In this document: positions 13,801 through 24,627 of the stretch, in pieces
Position numbering within the stretch: position 1 is the stretch's first letter
Layout: the number at the start of each line of letters is the position of its first letter
Translations under genes and position numbers: made by a program
The notes under the pieces: generated by a model
Database searches by the model: none
The model's input: only the letters and a program-made list of their open reading frames with translations
Told to the model about the DNA's origin: nothing
Virus record (IMG/VR): IMGVR_UViG_3300020438_000158
Location: 1 to 30,998 of that record
DNA from: a virus
Strand: one strand, 5' to 3'
DNA: 30,998 bases

Positions 13801-16800
13801 TTAAGTGGAGAAGTAATAGACTACAAACCATCTGTAGGACTAGGAACAACAACACCTCAATCTATAACAGGACTATCTACATCTACTCAATACAAAGTAA
13901 TTAAAATTGATGATAATGTTTTTAGAGTATGTGATGTTGGTGTTGGTGCGACTGACAATACTAATTTTATCTCCAAAAATTATGTTAATCTTAAGACAAA
14001 AGGAACAGGATATCAATTATTTAAATATCCAGATATAGAAATTTCAATTGATGCAATATATTCATTACCTACATCTGAAAAAATTAATTTAATACCTGTA
14101 ATCAAAGGTAAAATTGTAGATGTTTCATTGTATCAAAAAGGAACTGGATATGGAAGCACTGACATTGTAAATTATGAAAATAAACCAAATATCTTAATTA
14201 AAAATGGAGTATCTAGACCTGGTAAAAATATTAATCCTTCACTGAATCCAATAATATCAAATGGAAAAATTATTGCTGTTAATATTCAAAGTGGTGGTGA
14301 TGAATACTATTCAACTCCAGATTTAACTGTAATTGGTAATGGTGTTGGTGCATCATTAAGAGCAGTAATTGACAGGGATGAAAAATCTGCAACTTATCTA
14401 AAAATTATTAATGTAGTTATTTTAAATAATGGAATTGGATATGATTTCAATCAAACTAGTATTAGAGTAACTGAGAGAGGAAAAAATGCTGTATTTAATT
14501 CATCAATTAAAAAATTAAATTTAGTTGGTATTCAAACATCTAGTCCATATGATCAGAAATATCAAGATGTGTCGTTAATACCATCTGATAATCAATTAAA
14601 ATATTCTATTGTTGGATATTCTACTCAGATAGGTCAAGATGAATTTAATGATATACCTGGTGAGCATTCTCCTATAATTGGATGGGCATATGATGGAAAT
14701 CCAATATATGGACCTCGTGGATATAGTGATTCCTTTGATAACTCATCATCTATTAAAATATTAGAGACTGGATATAAAATACATTCTAATATTAAAGATA
14801 GAGAAAAATTAGATTTTGAACTTGGATTTTTTGTTGATGATTATACATATTCACCAACAACTTCAACTGATTTAGATGAACATAATGGTAGATACTGTCG
14901 AACACCAGATTATCCCAATGGAGTTTATGCTTACTTTGCAAGTATTAATTCAGTATCTCAAAAACCAGTATTTCCATATTTTATAGGTAAAACTTATAGA
15001 TCAAATCCTAGTGTTGTAGACTCTCTTTCAACTATAACTCAATCTTTTGATTTTAATAATTCAAAATTAACTAGAAATACTTTCCCCTATAAAATGAGCG
15101 ATTCTTCTGCTAATAATGATTTTATTGTAGAATCAAATGAAATATTGCCACAATCAACAAAAGTTACATCAGTTTCTCAGGGTTCTGTAGACAATCTTCA
15201 GATATTAGAATCTGGAGAAAATTATAAAGTAAGTGACAGTGTTATATTTGATAATAGTGGAACAGAGGGCACTGGAATAAGTGCTCGTGTTAGTAAGATT
15301 GATGGTAAATCAATATCAGAAATTAATACAAATTATGAATTGTTTGAAAACGTTACTTTTATAAGAAAAGATGATGAAACTGTATCAGTATTTGTTCCCG
15401 ATACTCATCAATTTGAATTGGGAAATAATTTAATATTATCTGGTTTATCCACAGATATCAAATCTACATCTGGAGTTTCATTAATTGGAAATCATAGAGT
15501 ATCTGCTATTTCAACTGAAAGTACCGTATTATATAAACAAATGTCATCAAATTCAGTTGCAGGTATAGTAACTGATATATTTGTGTATAAAACAGATGTT
15601 ATATCAATTGGTAGTAGTATTGGAATTGGAACTGAAAAATTAATAGTTTTAAATAAATTTGACGATAGAAATATATTAAGAGTTCAAAGAGGTATAACAG
15701 GCACAGCACATACCTTATCATCAAAGGTCGATTTAATTCCTAGTTTCTTTGACATATCTTTTAAATCCAATTTCTTTAATTCTAAGGTTGATGATATTGT
15801 ATACTTTAATCCTAGACAATCTATTGGTATTGCTACAACAGTTGGAATTACATCATCAATAACAGTATCTGTTGGAGATACTTCAAATTCAGTTTCTGTT
15901 CCAGCACAGAGCATTTATCTACCAAATCACCCATTTAAAACTGGACAACAAATTACCTTTAAGACAGATGGTAACAGTGTTCTTGAAGTTTCTAGAGATG
16001 GTTCAGTTGGACAATCTTTTAACATACCATTTTCAGGAACAAGTCAAACTTTATTTGCGATAAACAAATCTTCAAATTATATCGGAATAGTAACTCAAGT
16101 AGGTTTAATAACTTCAACTAATGGATTATTTTTCAGAACTAATGGTGACAATTATTTTAAATATAGATTCGAATCTAATTACAATAAAGTGATTGGAAAC
16201 CTTGAACGAATAAATTCAAAAGTCACCTTAAGCACTTCACATACTTTAAGAGTAAATGATATTATTAGTTTAGATGTAGATTCTAATAGATCTGTTGGTA
16301 TTGGAACTTCTAATGCTGTTAGAGTCAAATATAATTCATTGATTGATAGTTTACTTATAGATCAGATTGGATTTACTTCTGCTAGTATTAATATCTCCAC
16401 TAATGTGTTAACGTTAAATTCGCATGGATTAGAAACAGGAGATAAAGTTTACTATGATGCAACTGATACAATTGCTAGTGGACTCAGTACAGGAGCATAT
16501 TTTGTTTATAAATTAGACAGCAATAATATAAAATTATCAGAAACACTTTATAATTCTACCTCTGTTCCCCCAAATGTTGTAAACATAGTATCAATTGGTG
16601 GATCTGAACATCAGTTATCTTTAATTGATCCTCCAATAGAAGTACTAAGAAATAATAATTTAGTCTTTGATCTTTCAGACTCTTCATTAGCAGGATTTGA
16701 TTTTAAAATATATGAAGATAATGATTTTAAAAATGATTTTGTTTCTACAGGAACAACTTCTATAAATGTAGTTACCACAACAGGAACTATTGGAGTTACT

Positions 16801-19800
16801 CCAACAGCATCCTTAACAATTAACTATACAGATGATAGTTTATTAAATTTATTTTATAATGTTGAGAAATCTGGATTTATAAGCACATCGGATTTTGATG
16901 TTCCAAATGCATTAGAAATATCATATGTTGATAGTAAGTATAATCAAGATTACTCAATAGTTGGAGTAGGAGAAACTACTTTTGACATTAGATTAGCAGA
17001 AAGACCAGAAATTTTAAAATATGATACAGATAATACCAATAAATTAAAATATTCTACATTATCAAAAAATGATATAGGTCCTATAAATCAAATTCAATTA
17101 GTGTCTGGTGGATTTGGATATAAATCAGTTCCTAAATTTGTTAGTGTTGCTTCAACTCAAGGTATCAGTGCTAAATTATTACCAGAATCTTCAGAATCTA
17201 ATAAAATTACTGGTGTAGAAATATTAAATGTTGGATTTGAATACGCATCTGATAAGACTTTAAGACCAATAGCTAATTTATCACCAGCAATATCTTTAAA
17301 AGATTCTGATAAAGTTACTTCAGTTTTAGTTAAGAATGGTGGTGAAAATTATGTAAGTGAACCTGAATTAGTAATTCAAGACATTGATACAAAAGAAATT
17401 GTAAATAGTGGATCTTTAAAAGCAAATATTAGTCCAGCATCACAATCTATTACATCTGTAGATGTAGTTAATACACCCTTTGGTATAGGTAATTGTGAGG
17501 TCTTTACTAAGAATAATACAAGTGGAATACCAATTACAAATATAGCAATTGGATCAACAATTGTTACTAATAATATTGCTGGTATAGTTACTGTAACACT
17601 TGCTACTCCTATTTTAGGATTTTCAACTGCACCATTTGAAGCAGGAGATACAATCTTTGTGGAAAATGTGGAAAATGAATATGGAAATACTTTCAATTCT
17701 CCTGTTAATAAATTTGCGTTTTATCCAGTTGAAAGGGTAATTGGTGGTTTCAATCCTAACCCATTTAAATTAGAAATTAATATTTATGGAGTGGTTTCAA
17801 ATCCTGGATTAGCAAAAACAATCCAAACTTTTGGATCTGTTATTAATTTCAAAAAATATCCAAAATTCATTGTTGTAACTGAATTATCTCAATTTATCAT
17901 TGGAGAAAAACTTTCAGTATCAAGAAATAATGGAGAATTTAATAAAGTTGATTTAACCGTTGATAGAATATCAAACAATTATATAAAAGTTATAGGTAAT
18001 TTTGATTTAAAACTCGATGACAAAATAAAAGGGATTTCCTCTGGAACGATAGGAACTATAAACACCATATTTGATAACAAAGGAGAATTTAAGGTTGATT
18101 TTTCATCTGAAAAATTACTTGGATGGGCAGATAATGTTGGTAAATTAAATCAAGATTATCAAGTTCTTCCTGATAACGATTATTATCAAACACTATCATA
18201 CACGATTCAAAGTCCGATAGAATATCAAAAATTAGTAAGTCCTGTTAATAAGTTACTTCATACAACTGGTCTTAAGAATTTTGCTGATGTTGGAATTAGT
18301 TCCTTTGTTGGCGTTGGAAAAACTGCAGTCGTTGATTCATCAACAATTATTAGAGACTTAACAACAGAAAATAGAGTTGATGCGATTGATAATTTTGATT
18401 TAGTTCAAGATGTTGATGTTATAACAAATCCACTTAGATCAAAATTTATTACTTTTGAGAATAAACGTCTTGCTAATTTCTTTGAATGCTCTACAAATAG
18501 AGTTTTAACAATAGATGACATAAGTGGACTATTTAAAGAATCTACAAATAATGTTAGTACTGATGGAAATTTAACTCTTGTCAATTCATTTGATAGATTT
18601 TTAGTTCAAGCAAGAGTTCCATCCAGTGGAGCAGCATCTACAACAAATGTTCTTCAAGCAACTGAATTAATTACATCTATAGATTTTATTAATGAAGATG
18701 TGTATACTATTCAAAAAGGATCTATAGAAGGCGAATCTAAACTGGTTGATATCATTGGTAATGATATTGGAGCTGGTGCTTTTAGTTTAAAATTTACTCC
18801 AACAAATATTTTTGATAGTGATTTAGATATAAAAGTTTTACAACATACATTTTTACCTGGAATTGGAGTTGGCCAAACATCTATTGGATTTATTCAATTA
18901 GATGGCAAAAATGTGAATGTTTCTTCATCCACCACCTCCACTATCATATCATCCAATATTTCTAATATTGAATCTTATTTTGCAACAATAGATGTGAAAG
19001 ATACTTTTAGTAATCAGAACAATATAATCGAACTTTATGTCACTCACGATGGTACAAATTCCTACATATCAAACTATTCTTTAGAAACAAATACTAATCT
19101 TTCAATAGGTACATTTACATCAGATCTTAACTCTAATATTTTATCTTTAAATTATGAAAACGATAGACCTAACCAAGTTTTACTTAATTCAAAAATTGTT
19201 GGTTTTGGTACAACATCAATCGGTATAGGAACATTTAGATTTAAATCACAAGCACAACCAAATGGATCTGAGAATTCTGCCAGATTGGAATCTAATTTTG
19301 TAAGTATTGCCTCCACTTCAGTAATAGCAGGATTTGCAACTTCAAGAGATACTACAGTTAAAAGTATTGTTAGAGTTTCAATAGGAAATACTAGTGCTCT
19401 ACATCAAGTTTTAATGGCACATGATGGTGAAGATATTTTCATTACACAATATCCATTTATATCAATCGGAACAGATGCTGGAATTGGAACATTTTCATCA
19501 GAATACAACGGATCAAATTTAAATTTAAAATTCCATCCTGATGCATCATTCATTGGAGTTGGTAATTTACAGGTTCAATCTTATAGTGAAATTATTAACA
19601 CGGGACTTGATTTATTAAATACGACACCAATTCTTGAATATGGCAAATCTCAAGAGTCTTTATCACTTTTACAATATGACGCAATTAATAGTGAAAGATC
19701 AAATTCTTTAGAGTTTGAATTAAAACATAATAATATTCCAATATTTGCTAGAAACTTCAATCCCCCAGATGATGTAAATTTAGCAACTGGTGAATTTACA

Positions 19801-22800
19801 ATACAAAATAATTTCTTCAATGCAAATGAAAGATTAATATATGAACCAGGATCTTCAATAGATGGTGTGGGAATTTCATCACTAGTAATGTCAAACGGTA
19901 ATCCATTACCAAGTGAAGTCTATGTAGTTTTGCCTTCAGGCACAACTAATTCAAATATATTCCAATTATCAACAACAAAGGCAGGAACTGCTGTTACATT
20001 TAATACAGTTGGATCTGGAAATAGACATAAGTTGGGAATGTTTAAAAAGAATGAAAAATCATTAATAACACTTGACAATGTAATACAATCTCCAATATCA
20101 TTTACTCCAATAACAACTACATTATCTGGAAACGTTGGTGGTCAAGTATCAATATCAACCACAATATTATCTTTAGCAGGAATTACATCTGTAGTAATTG
20201 AAAATTTATTAAAAATAGATGATGAATTTGTAAGAGTTAATAATGTTGGTTTTGGTACAACTAATGTAGGACCAATAACAAATACTGGTGCATTAAAATT
20301 AGTTGATGTTTCTAGATCTATGGTTGGATCTTCAGCATCCACTCATTCCGATTCATCCACGGTTAGATTGTTTAGGGGTGGATATAATATTGTTGGTGAA
20401 AAACTATTCTTTACAGATCCACCTAGAGGAGCAGGAGTTAATACTAAAAATGATTCTAATAGAGAAAGACTTAGATCATCCTTCAGCGGAAGAGCATATC
20501 TGCAGCAAGACTATTCAGAAAATGCTGTTTTTGATGATGTTTCAGATCAATTTACTGGAATAGGAAAAACATTTAGAACTTCAATATCAGGAGTAAACAC
20601 AACTGGTCTTAATACGGGAAGTAGTTTTGTTACTTTGAATGGTATATTTCAACCTCCAACTACACCTACAAACCCAAATAATAATTATGAGTTTATAGAA
20701 TCAACAGGAATAACAAGTTTTGTATTTAGTGGAATTTCATCAACTGATGGATCGCAAATTATTAGTCTATCTGATGTAAATCAAAATCAACTACCAAGAT
20801 CAGGACAAATAATATCAATCGGATATACTGGTGGATTGGGATTTGCTCCTTTAGCTGGTGCTGCTGTTACTGCAGTTATTGGTGCTGGAGGTTCAATTAC
20901 CGCTGTCGGTATAGGAACTAGGGACTTTAATGGATCAGGATATCGTCCAGAATTAAGTGTGACTGGAAATGGTGTCATTAGTATCGGTATCACTGATAGT
21001 GTTGGATCTGGTGCTACAATTACAGCGACTGTCGGTGTTGGTGGAACATTAACATTTAATGTTGTTGGTGGTGGAAGTGGTTACTCTAGTCCTATAGTAT
21101 TGGCACCATCTCCTACATATGAAAACTTACCTATTGTTGGAGTTTCTAGAATTGGTTTGGGTGCTACTACAGACACTGGAACAGGATTACTTTTAAATAT
21201 TGATGTAGGGGGAAGTAATACTACTGGTATTGGTTCTACATTATTTGAAGTTAAGTCATTTGATATTACAAGATCTGGTTATGGATTCAGAAAAGGTGAT
21301 GTGTTTAAACCAGTTGGATTGATTACAGATAAATCATTATCATCCCCCTTAAGTGAATTAGAATTTACTGTGAATGAAGTATTTACTGATTCATTCTGTT
21401 CTTGGAATGTAGGAGACTTTGATTATATTGATTCTATAGTAAGTCTTCAAGATGGAATTAGAACTAGATTCCCACTTAATTTTAAAGGAGAGTTGGTTTC
21501 ATTTGAATCTAAGCCAAACTCAAATATTGATATGCAGGCTTTATTGTTAATATTTGTTAACGGTGTAATACAAAGTCCTGATGATGCTTACATATTTAAT
21601 GGTGGAACATCTTTTGAATTTACAGAACCACCAGATGCTAAAGATAAAGTCACCATATTCTTCTATAAAGGTTTAAATAATGTTGATGTTACTTTTGTAG
21701 ATGCCGACGAGTCAGTAAAAGTTGGAGATGAAATCCAATTATTAAAAAATGCAGATATATCTAACTTTGATCAAGAAAGAAGAGTTATAGCAGGTATAGT
21801 AACATCTGATTTAATTGAAACCAATTTATATTTTGGAGAGGGGATTAATTCTCAAGTATCTAAACCATTAAGATGGATAAAACAAAAAACTGATAAGTTT
21901 ATCAACGGTGAATTAGTAACTAAAGTAAGACCTTTAATTGAACCATTAATATTTCCAGAATCTAAAATAATTAAAGATTTTTCAACAAGTGATCAGGATT
22001 TTTATCTTGATAGTATTGGAGTTGGAACTAATTCTTCTACAACACAATTCTTCTACGAAAATCCAACCAATATAGGTGTACTTGTTGTTGATGAGTCCAT
22101 AACACCACAAGCAGCTAGTTTATCTGCTGTGGTTTCTATTGGAGGAACAGTTGAATCTATAACAGTAAATAATGGTGGTAAGGGGTATGTGGGAACAACT
22201 ACATCTTTATCAGTTGGTATACCTACCACGGGTATTACTACTTTCATAAAGGGTGATGGAACAATTGGAATAGGATCAACAGCGACAGCAACAGGTAACA
22301 TAACAAGTGGAATTATAACTTCAGTTACAATCACTAATCCAGGACTTGGATATACTAGTGCTTCTGTTCCTAGTATTATAGCACCCGTTCCAACAACACC
22401 ATCTGAATTGATAACTGGATTCACTGGATCAAGTGGATTTAGTGGTATAGTTACTTCAATAAATGTATTGAGTAGTTCTACTATAAAATTCTTCTTAGAG
22501 AAAGAATCTGGAACATTTACTGGATTATCAAATGGAGATCCAATTTACATATTTGATACTGCAGTTGGAGCAGGTGTTACATCTGTTGTGACAGCAACAG
22601 GATCTCCTGTAGGAGTTGGAACTTCATTCTTTGACAATATATACTTGATTAGTTCATACAGCACTACTTCAAATACAGCAGAATTTGTTGCTGGTGTAAA
22701 AACAGATACCTCACTAACAGGTATTTCGACTAGTGGCATATCTGGTAGGTTCTCTTGGGGTAAATTAACTGGTGGAACTAGAAATCCAATAGTAGCAGAT

Positions 22801-22926
22801 CGAATATCGGTTATTGTTTCTGGAAAAACTATAAACTCAGGTTTATCAACTTTCCCAACCATACAAAGGAGAAAATCTGGTATTAGAGATACTGGTGCAC
22901 TGTCCGATAGGAGCAATCCTATATAA
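10843..22926 (+). CDS. Giant YHYH-domain baseplate/tail protein (4,027 aa), gp7 position
   Basis: The start is one nucleotide after gp6. The frame is intact for 12 kb, and the product is about four times the size of T4 gp7 (1,032 aa). Residues 1-260 (MIGTGIDTRIKVQQIIDNQL...) look like a wedge-associated N-terminal region with a helical FLKEFYKKL...TFYESKGTEESFRILFNVLFG block. Residues 1275-1384 carry a YHYH-family domain: H1275-SPIIGWAYDGNPIYGPRGY, then LDEHNGR near 1347 and PYFIG (1378-1382). The literal YHYH tetrad is absent. The rest is beta-rich with many repeats of the GxGY type (near 1050-1210, 2085-2180, 3365-3425, 3775-3840) and RG-x-x-G modules (about 103-137, 1588-1645, 3122-3180). 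Position suggests gp7-like wedge function with added fibre-like domains. Codon use is strongly A/T-ending. Confidence 0.85.
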   Translation: MIGTGIDTRIKVQQIIDNQLPEFILSENPEAVKFLKQYYISQEYTGGPIDLVDNLDQYLKLDNLTSDVIKGETTLAVGIGTTSKTITVTSSNSIKDSFPSEYGLLKIGSEIITYTGIAGTNTFTECKRGFSGITSFRDSNNPSEIVFSSSSAESHIEGVKVENLSTLFLKEFYKKLKTTFTPGLENSDFVSNLDVNNFVKEARTFYESKGTEESFRILFNVLFGVTPKVIDLENYLVKPSSARYLRRQRVVAEKISGDPLNLKGQTIFRSTDLSTTASVSEVEVLSGISGISTSKNYFILDLFVGFDDEEFITGTFDVTGKTRSIENVSSGSSVITVDSTVGFGTTGTITSGLSTNITYTNKTVNQFLNCSGIHVDGIHLGDDISENDNIFGYENGNLSSKSELRITGVLNKFIPAETNKLSLEGETINVKSMGEIIKNPSSDKSKKEIFANSWIYNTASSYDINESTRGSISEFRLKSKIDKSSLKKGDTVQILEKKNVSFSLGNVVATSKIQTITVGGNDNKITLEDPFDFSPSKRYAVRRILKKAVSAAAPIEFGNNILTSDVQNVYDESDENIYVASGSLPSHTISRNISEIGIPSVIENTTIQGFNTLTKKYSVISFSSNIPFVTGDKIYYQSSDPLVGLTQGFYYIKKIGDNKIKLFQAPAFIKANDFIEFDVPTNTNRSHTFTLASHYGKQISTQKLLKKYPLNVQQNLGKGSETVSGPVGMLINGVEIENGKFSDAIFHGEVDNFSVIGFGTDYDIINPPVIEIENVSAGSTQALVSPILSGDIEEIQVDQQSFDIEDVVSIKLTGGNSGEAVLQPVLRKRNRVLEFSGVTSFFGGGIDTYSETVTFFNPHNLNSGQVLVYDKNKNTPLGIGVFKGSNLSNTESLVDGEQYWPEVVGLSTIRLYRNKSDYVSGINTIGFTEIAKNGVHKFRIKEGKNTLSSIRIIKSGKPYVNQKVFVNSNIGISTHKSTITFENHGFLSGEVIDYKPSVGLGTTTPQSITGLSTSTQYKVIKIDDNVFRVCDVGVGATDNTNFISKNYVNLKTKGTGYQLFKYPDIEISIDAIYSLPTSEKINLIPVIKGKIVDVSLYQKGTGYGSTDIVNYENKPNILIKNGVSRPGKNINPSLNPIISNGKIIAVNIQSGGDEYYSTPDLTVIGNGVGASLRAVIDRDEKSATYLKIINVVILNNGIGYDFNQTSIRVTERGKNAVFNSSIKKLNLVGIQTSSPYDQKYQDVSLIPSDNQLKYSIVGYSTQIGQDEFNDIPGEHSPIIGWAYDGNPIYGPRGYSDSFDNSSSIKILETGYKIHSNIKDREKLDFELGFFVDDYTYSPTTSTDLDEHNGRYCRTPDYPNGVYAYFASINSVSQKPVFPYFIGKTYRSNPSVVDSLSTITQSFDFNNSKLTRNTFPYKMSDSSANNDFIVESNEILPQSTKVTSVSQGSVDNLQILESGENYKVSDSVIFDNSGTEGTGISARVSKIDGKSISEINTNYELFENVTFIRKDDETVSVFVPDTHQFELGNNLILSGLSTDIKSTSGVSLIGNHRVSAISTESTVLYKQMSSNSVAGIVTDIFVYKTDVISIGSSIGIGTEKLIVLNKFDDRNILRVQRGITGTAHTLSSKVDLIPSFFDISFKSNFFNSKVDDIVYFNPRQSIGIATTVGITSSITVSVGDTSNSVSVPAQSIYLPNHPFKTGQQITFKTDGNSVLEVSRDGSVGQSFNIPFSGTSQTLFAINKSSNYIGIVTQVGLITSTNGLFFRTNGDNYFKYRFESNYNKVIGNLERINSKVTLSTSHTLRVNDIISLDVDSNRSVGIGTSNAVRVKYNSLIDSLLIDQIGFTSASINISTNVLTLNSHGLETGDKVYYDATDTIASGLSTGAYFVYKLDSNNIKLSETLYNSTSVPPNVVNIVSIGGSEHQLSLIDPPIEVLRNNNLVFDLSDSSLAGFDFKIYEDNDFKNDFVSTGTTSINVVTTTGTIGVTPTASLTINYTDDSLLNLFYNVEKSGFISTSDFDVPNALEISYVDSKYNQDYSIVGVGETTFDIRLAERPEILKYDTDNTNKLKYSTLSKNDIGPINQIQLVSGGFGYKSVPKFVSVASTQGISAKLLPESSESNKITGVEILNVGFEYASDKTLRPIANLSPAISLKDSDKVTSVLVKNGGENYVSEPELVIQDIDTKEIVNSGSLKANISPASQSITSVDVVNTPFGIGNCEVFTKNNTSGIPITNIAIGSTIVTNNIAGIVTVTLATPILGFSTAPFEAGDTIFVENVENEYGNTFNSPVNKFAFYPVERVIGGFNPNPFKLEINIYGVVSNPGLAKTIQTFGSVINFKKYPKFIVVTELSQFIIGEKLSVSRNNGEFNKVDLTVDRISNNYIKVIGNFDLKLDDKIKGISSGTIGTINTIFDNKGEFKVDFSSEKLLGWADNVGKLNQDYQVLPDNDYYQTLSYTIQSPIEYQKLVSPVNKLLHTTGLKNFADVGISSFVGVGKTAVVDSSTIIRDLTTENRVDAIDNFDLVQDVDVITNPLRSKFITFENKRLANFFECSTNRVLTIDDISGLFKESTNNVSTDGNLTLVNSFDRFLVQARVPSSGAASTTNVLQATELITSIDFINEDVYTIQKGSIEGESKLVDIIGNDIGAGAFSLKFTPTNIFDSDLDIKVLQHTFLPGIGVGQTSIGFIQLDGKNVNVSSSTTSTIISSNISNIESYFATIDVKDTFSNQNNIIELYVTHDGTNSYISNYSLETNTNLSIGTFTSDLNSNILSLNYENDRPNQVLLNSKIVGFGTTSIGIGTFRFKSQAQPNGSENSARLESNFVSIASTSVIAGFATSRDTTVKSIVRVSIGNTSALHQVLMAHDGEDIFITQYPFISIGTDAGIGTFSSEYNGSNLNLKFHPDASFIGVGNLQVQSYSEIINTGLDLLNTTPILEYGKSQESLSLLQYDAINSERSNSLEFELKHNNIPIFARNFNPPDDVNLATGEFTIQNNFFNANERLIYEPGSSIDGVGISSLVMSNGNPLPSEVYVVLPSGTTNSNIFQLSTTKAGTAVTFNTVGSGNRHKLGMFKKNEKSLITLDNVIQSPISFTPITTTLSGNVGGQVSISTTILSLAGITSVVIENLLKIDDEFVRVNNVGFGTTNVGPITNTGALKLVDVSRSMVGSSASTHSDSSTVRLFRGGYNIVGEKLFFTDPPRGAGVNTKNDSNRERLRSSFSGRAYLQQDYSENAVFDDVSDQFTGIGKTFRTSISGVNTTGLNTGSSFVTLNGIFQPPTTPTNPNNNYEFIESTGITSFVFSGISSTDGSQIISLSDVNQNQLPRSGQIISIGYTGGLGFAPLAGAAVTAVIGAGGSITAVGIGTRDFNGSGYRPELSVTGNGVISIGITDSVGSGATITATVGVGGTLTFNVVGGGSGYSSPIVLAPSPTYENLPIVGVSRIGLGATTDTGTGLLLNIDVGGSNTTGIGSTLFEVKSFDITRSGYGFRKGDVFKPVGLITDKSLSSPLSELEFTVNEVFTDSFCSWNVGDFDYIDSIVSLQDGIRTRFPLNFKGELVSFESKPNSNIDMQALLLIFVNGVIQSPDDAYIFNGGTSFEFTEPPDAKDKVTIFFYKGLNNVDVTFVDADESVKVGDEIQLLKNADISNFDQERRVIAGIVTSDLIETNLYFGEGINSQVSKPLRWIKQKTDKFINGELVTKVRPLIEPLIFPESKIIKDFSTSDQDFYLDSIGVGTNSSTTQFFYENPTNIGVLVVDESITPQAASLSAVVSIGGTVESITVNNGGKGYVGTTTSLSVGIPTTGITTFIKGDGTIGIGSTATATGNITSGIITSVTITNPGLGYTSASVPSIIAPVPTTPSELITGFTGSSGFSGIVTSINVLSSSTIKFFLEKESGTFTGLSNGDPIYIFDTAVGAGVTSVVTATGSPVGVGTSFFDNIYLISSYSTTSNTAEFVAGVKTDTSLTGISTSGISGRFSWGKLTGGTRNPIVADRISVIVSGKTINSGLSTFPTIQRRKSGIRDTGALSDRSNPI

Positions 22927-22942
22927 AGTCAAGTAAACCTAG

Positions 22943-22950
22943 TATAAATA
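22943..22950 (+). promoter_or_regulatory. T4-type late promoter for the gp8-like gene
   Basis: TATAAATA in the 51-bp gap between the giant gene and ATG 22978, 27 bp before the ATG, the same distance as late promoter 2 of gp25. Confidence 0.8.
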
Positions 22951-22977
22951 TAAGAAAAAAACTATAGAACATAAAAA

Positions 22978-24624
22978 ATGTCGGCAATTGTAACAGATCA
23001 ATTTAGAATTAATAACGCAGGTAATTTTTTAGGAGATGTAAATAATTCCGCAAATTCATATTATGTTTTTGTTGGATTATCAAACCCATCTGTTAATGGA
23101 GTACCAAATGCTTTTGGTAGAAATGAAAGTGACGCTAAATGGAATGATCAAACTACTAGAGAAAAACCTGTAGATAATATTAATTATTTGAATCATGTTA
23201 GGGATACCATGATTTTTGGTAAAAAAATTACCTCTGAGAATGTTAGAAGAGTAGTAAGAAAGATAACTTGGACTAAGGATACCACTTATGATATGTATCG
23301 ACATGATTATAGTTCGGAAAATCAAGCACCTAATGGAAAAACATCAAGATTATATGATTCTAATTTTTATGTAATTAATAAAGATTTTAATGTTTATATC
23401 TGTATAGATAATGGATCATCTGGCATAAACACTACTGGTAATGCATCATTAAATGAACCAACTTTAACTGGATTGGAACCATTTAGAGCAACTGGTGCTA
23501 CAGATGATGGGTATCTTTGGAAATACTTGTTTACAGTAGCACCAAGTGATATTATAAAATTTGATGCCACTGAATTTATCCCACTACCTAATGATTGGTC
23601 AACATCAACTGATGCTAATATTGCTAATGTAAGGGATAGTGGAAATTCTGATATTAATAATAACCAAATTAAAAAGGTATACATCGCAGATGGTGGAACA
23701 GCATACACAAACGCTGGTGCAGGTGGTATTGAGGTTAATATTATTGGTGATGGATCTGGAGGAAAGGCAATAGTTGAAGTTGGTACAAATACTAAAATTA
23801 ACGATGTGCAGGTGTCAGTTGGTGGAAAGGGTTACACTTATGGAGTACTTGATCTTACTGATGTACAACCATCTTCAGGTGCTAATGCGAAATTGATTCC
23901 AATTATACCTCCAGCAAAAGGACATGGGTCTGATATTTACAAAGAATTGGGAGCAGATAGAGTTTTAGTTTATGCTAGATTTGATGATTCTACCAAAGAT
24001 TTCCCAATAGATACAAAATTTGCTCAAATAGGTATTGTTAAAAACCCAACTTCTATAGGATCAACTCAAATATATGATCAAACCCAATATTCGTCGATTT
24101 CTTCTCTATATTTAAAAACATTCCCATCTTCTTCTGATGTGAAAATTGGAGATTTATTAGAACAAGATGTGAAGGACGATGGAGTTGTTATTGGAAAAGT
24201 AAAAGCTTATGTTACTTCATTTGATATCATATCTAATGATTCAAGTAATCCAATAGCAGTTATGAAATATTCTAGAGATAGATCACTGTATTTTAATCAA
24301 TCTACAGGAGATCAGCAAGATCAAACGGGTATTAGTACTTCTGCAGGTTCTAATGGTCAAGTTTATGATTTTTCAGATTCACTTCCAGTTACAGGAACTG
24401 ATGGATCATCAAGTTATACTGTTGGAATAAATAGTACCTTTAGTGGCATTACAACAAACCCAACAGGAACTAAAGTGATTGATTTAGGAGTAGAATTTAA
24501 AAATGGGTTATCTCAATCTGAGATAAATAATCAGTCAGGTGATATTATCTACCTAGATAATCGACAGTTGATCACTAGAGATAGTAGGCAAAAAGAAGAC
24601 ATCAAAGTTATACTGGAATTCTAA
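22978..24624 (+). CDS. 8: Baseplate wedge subunit gp8-like (548 aa)
   Basis: The product starts MSAIVTDQFRINNAGNFLGD and has ANSYYVFVGLSNP, TMIFGKKITSENVRRVVRKITW, TTYDMYRHDYSS, NFYVINKDFNVYICIDNGSSGINTTGNAS and DGYLWKYLFTV, the pattern I know from cyanophage gp8 proteins. It is longer than T4 gp8 (334 aa). The extra length includes a GxGY-type repeat pair (residues about 235-300, IADGGTAY and VSVGGKGY) that also occurs in the neighbouring giant protein. Gp8 dimers join the arms of the baseplate wedge. It has its own late promoter, and three nucleotides separate its stop from the next gene. Confidence 0.85.
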   Translation: MSAIVTDQFRINNAGNFLGDVNNSANSYYVFVGLSNPSVNGVPNAFGRNESDAKWNDQTTREKPVDNINYLNHVRDTMIFGKKITSENVRRVVRKITWTKDTTYDMYRHDYSSENQAPNGKTSRLYDSNFYVINKDFNVYICIDNGSSGINTTGNASLNEPTLTGLEPFRATGATDDGYLWKYLFTVAPSDIIKFDATEFIPLPNDWSTSTDANIANVRDSGNSDINNNQIKKVYIADGGTAYTNAGAGGIEVNIIGDGSGGKAIVEVGTNTKINDVQVSVGGKGYTYGVLDLTDVQPSSGANAKLIPIIPPAKGHGSDIYKELGADRVLVYARFDDSTKDFPIDTKFAQIGIVKNPTSIGSTQIYDQTQYSSISSLYLKTFPSSSDVKIGDLLEQDVKDDGVVIGKVKAYVTSFDIISNDSSNPIAVMKYSRDRSLYFNQSTGDQQDQTGISTSAGSNGQVYDFSDSLPVTGTDGSSSYTVGINSTFSGITTNPTGTKVIDLGVEFKNGLSQSEINNQSGDIIYLDNRQLITRDSRQKEDIKVILEF

Positions 24625-24627
24625 AAC

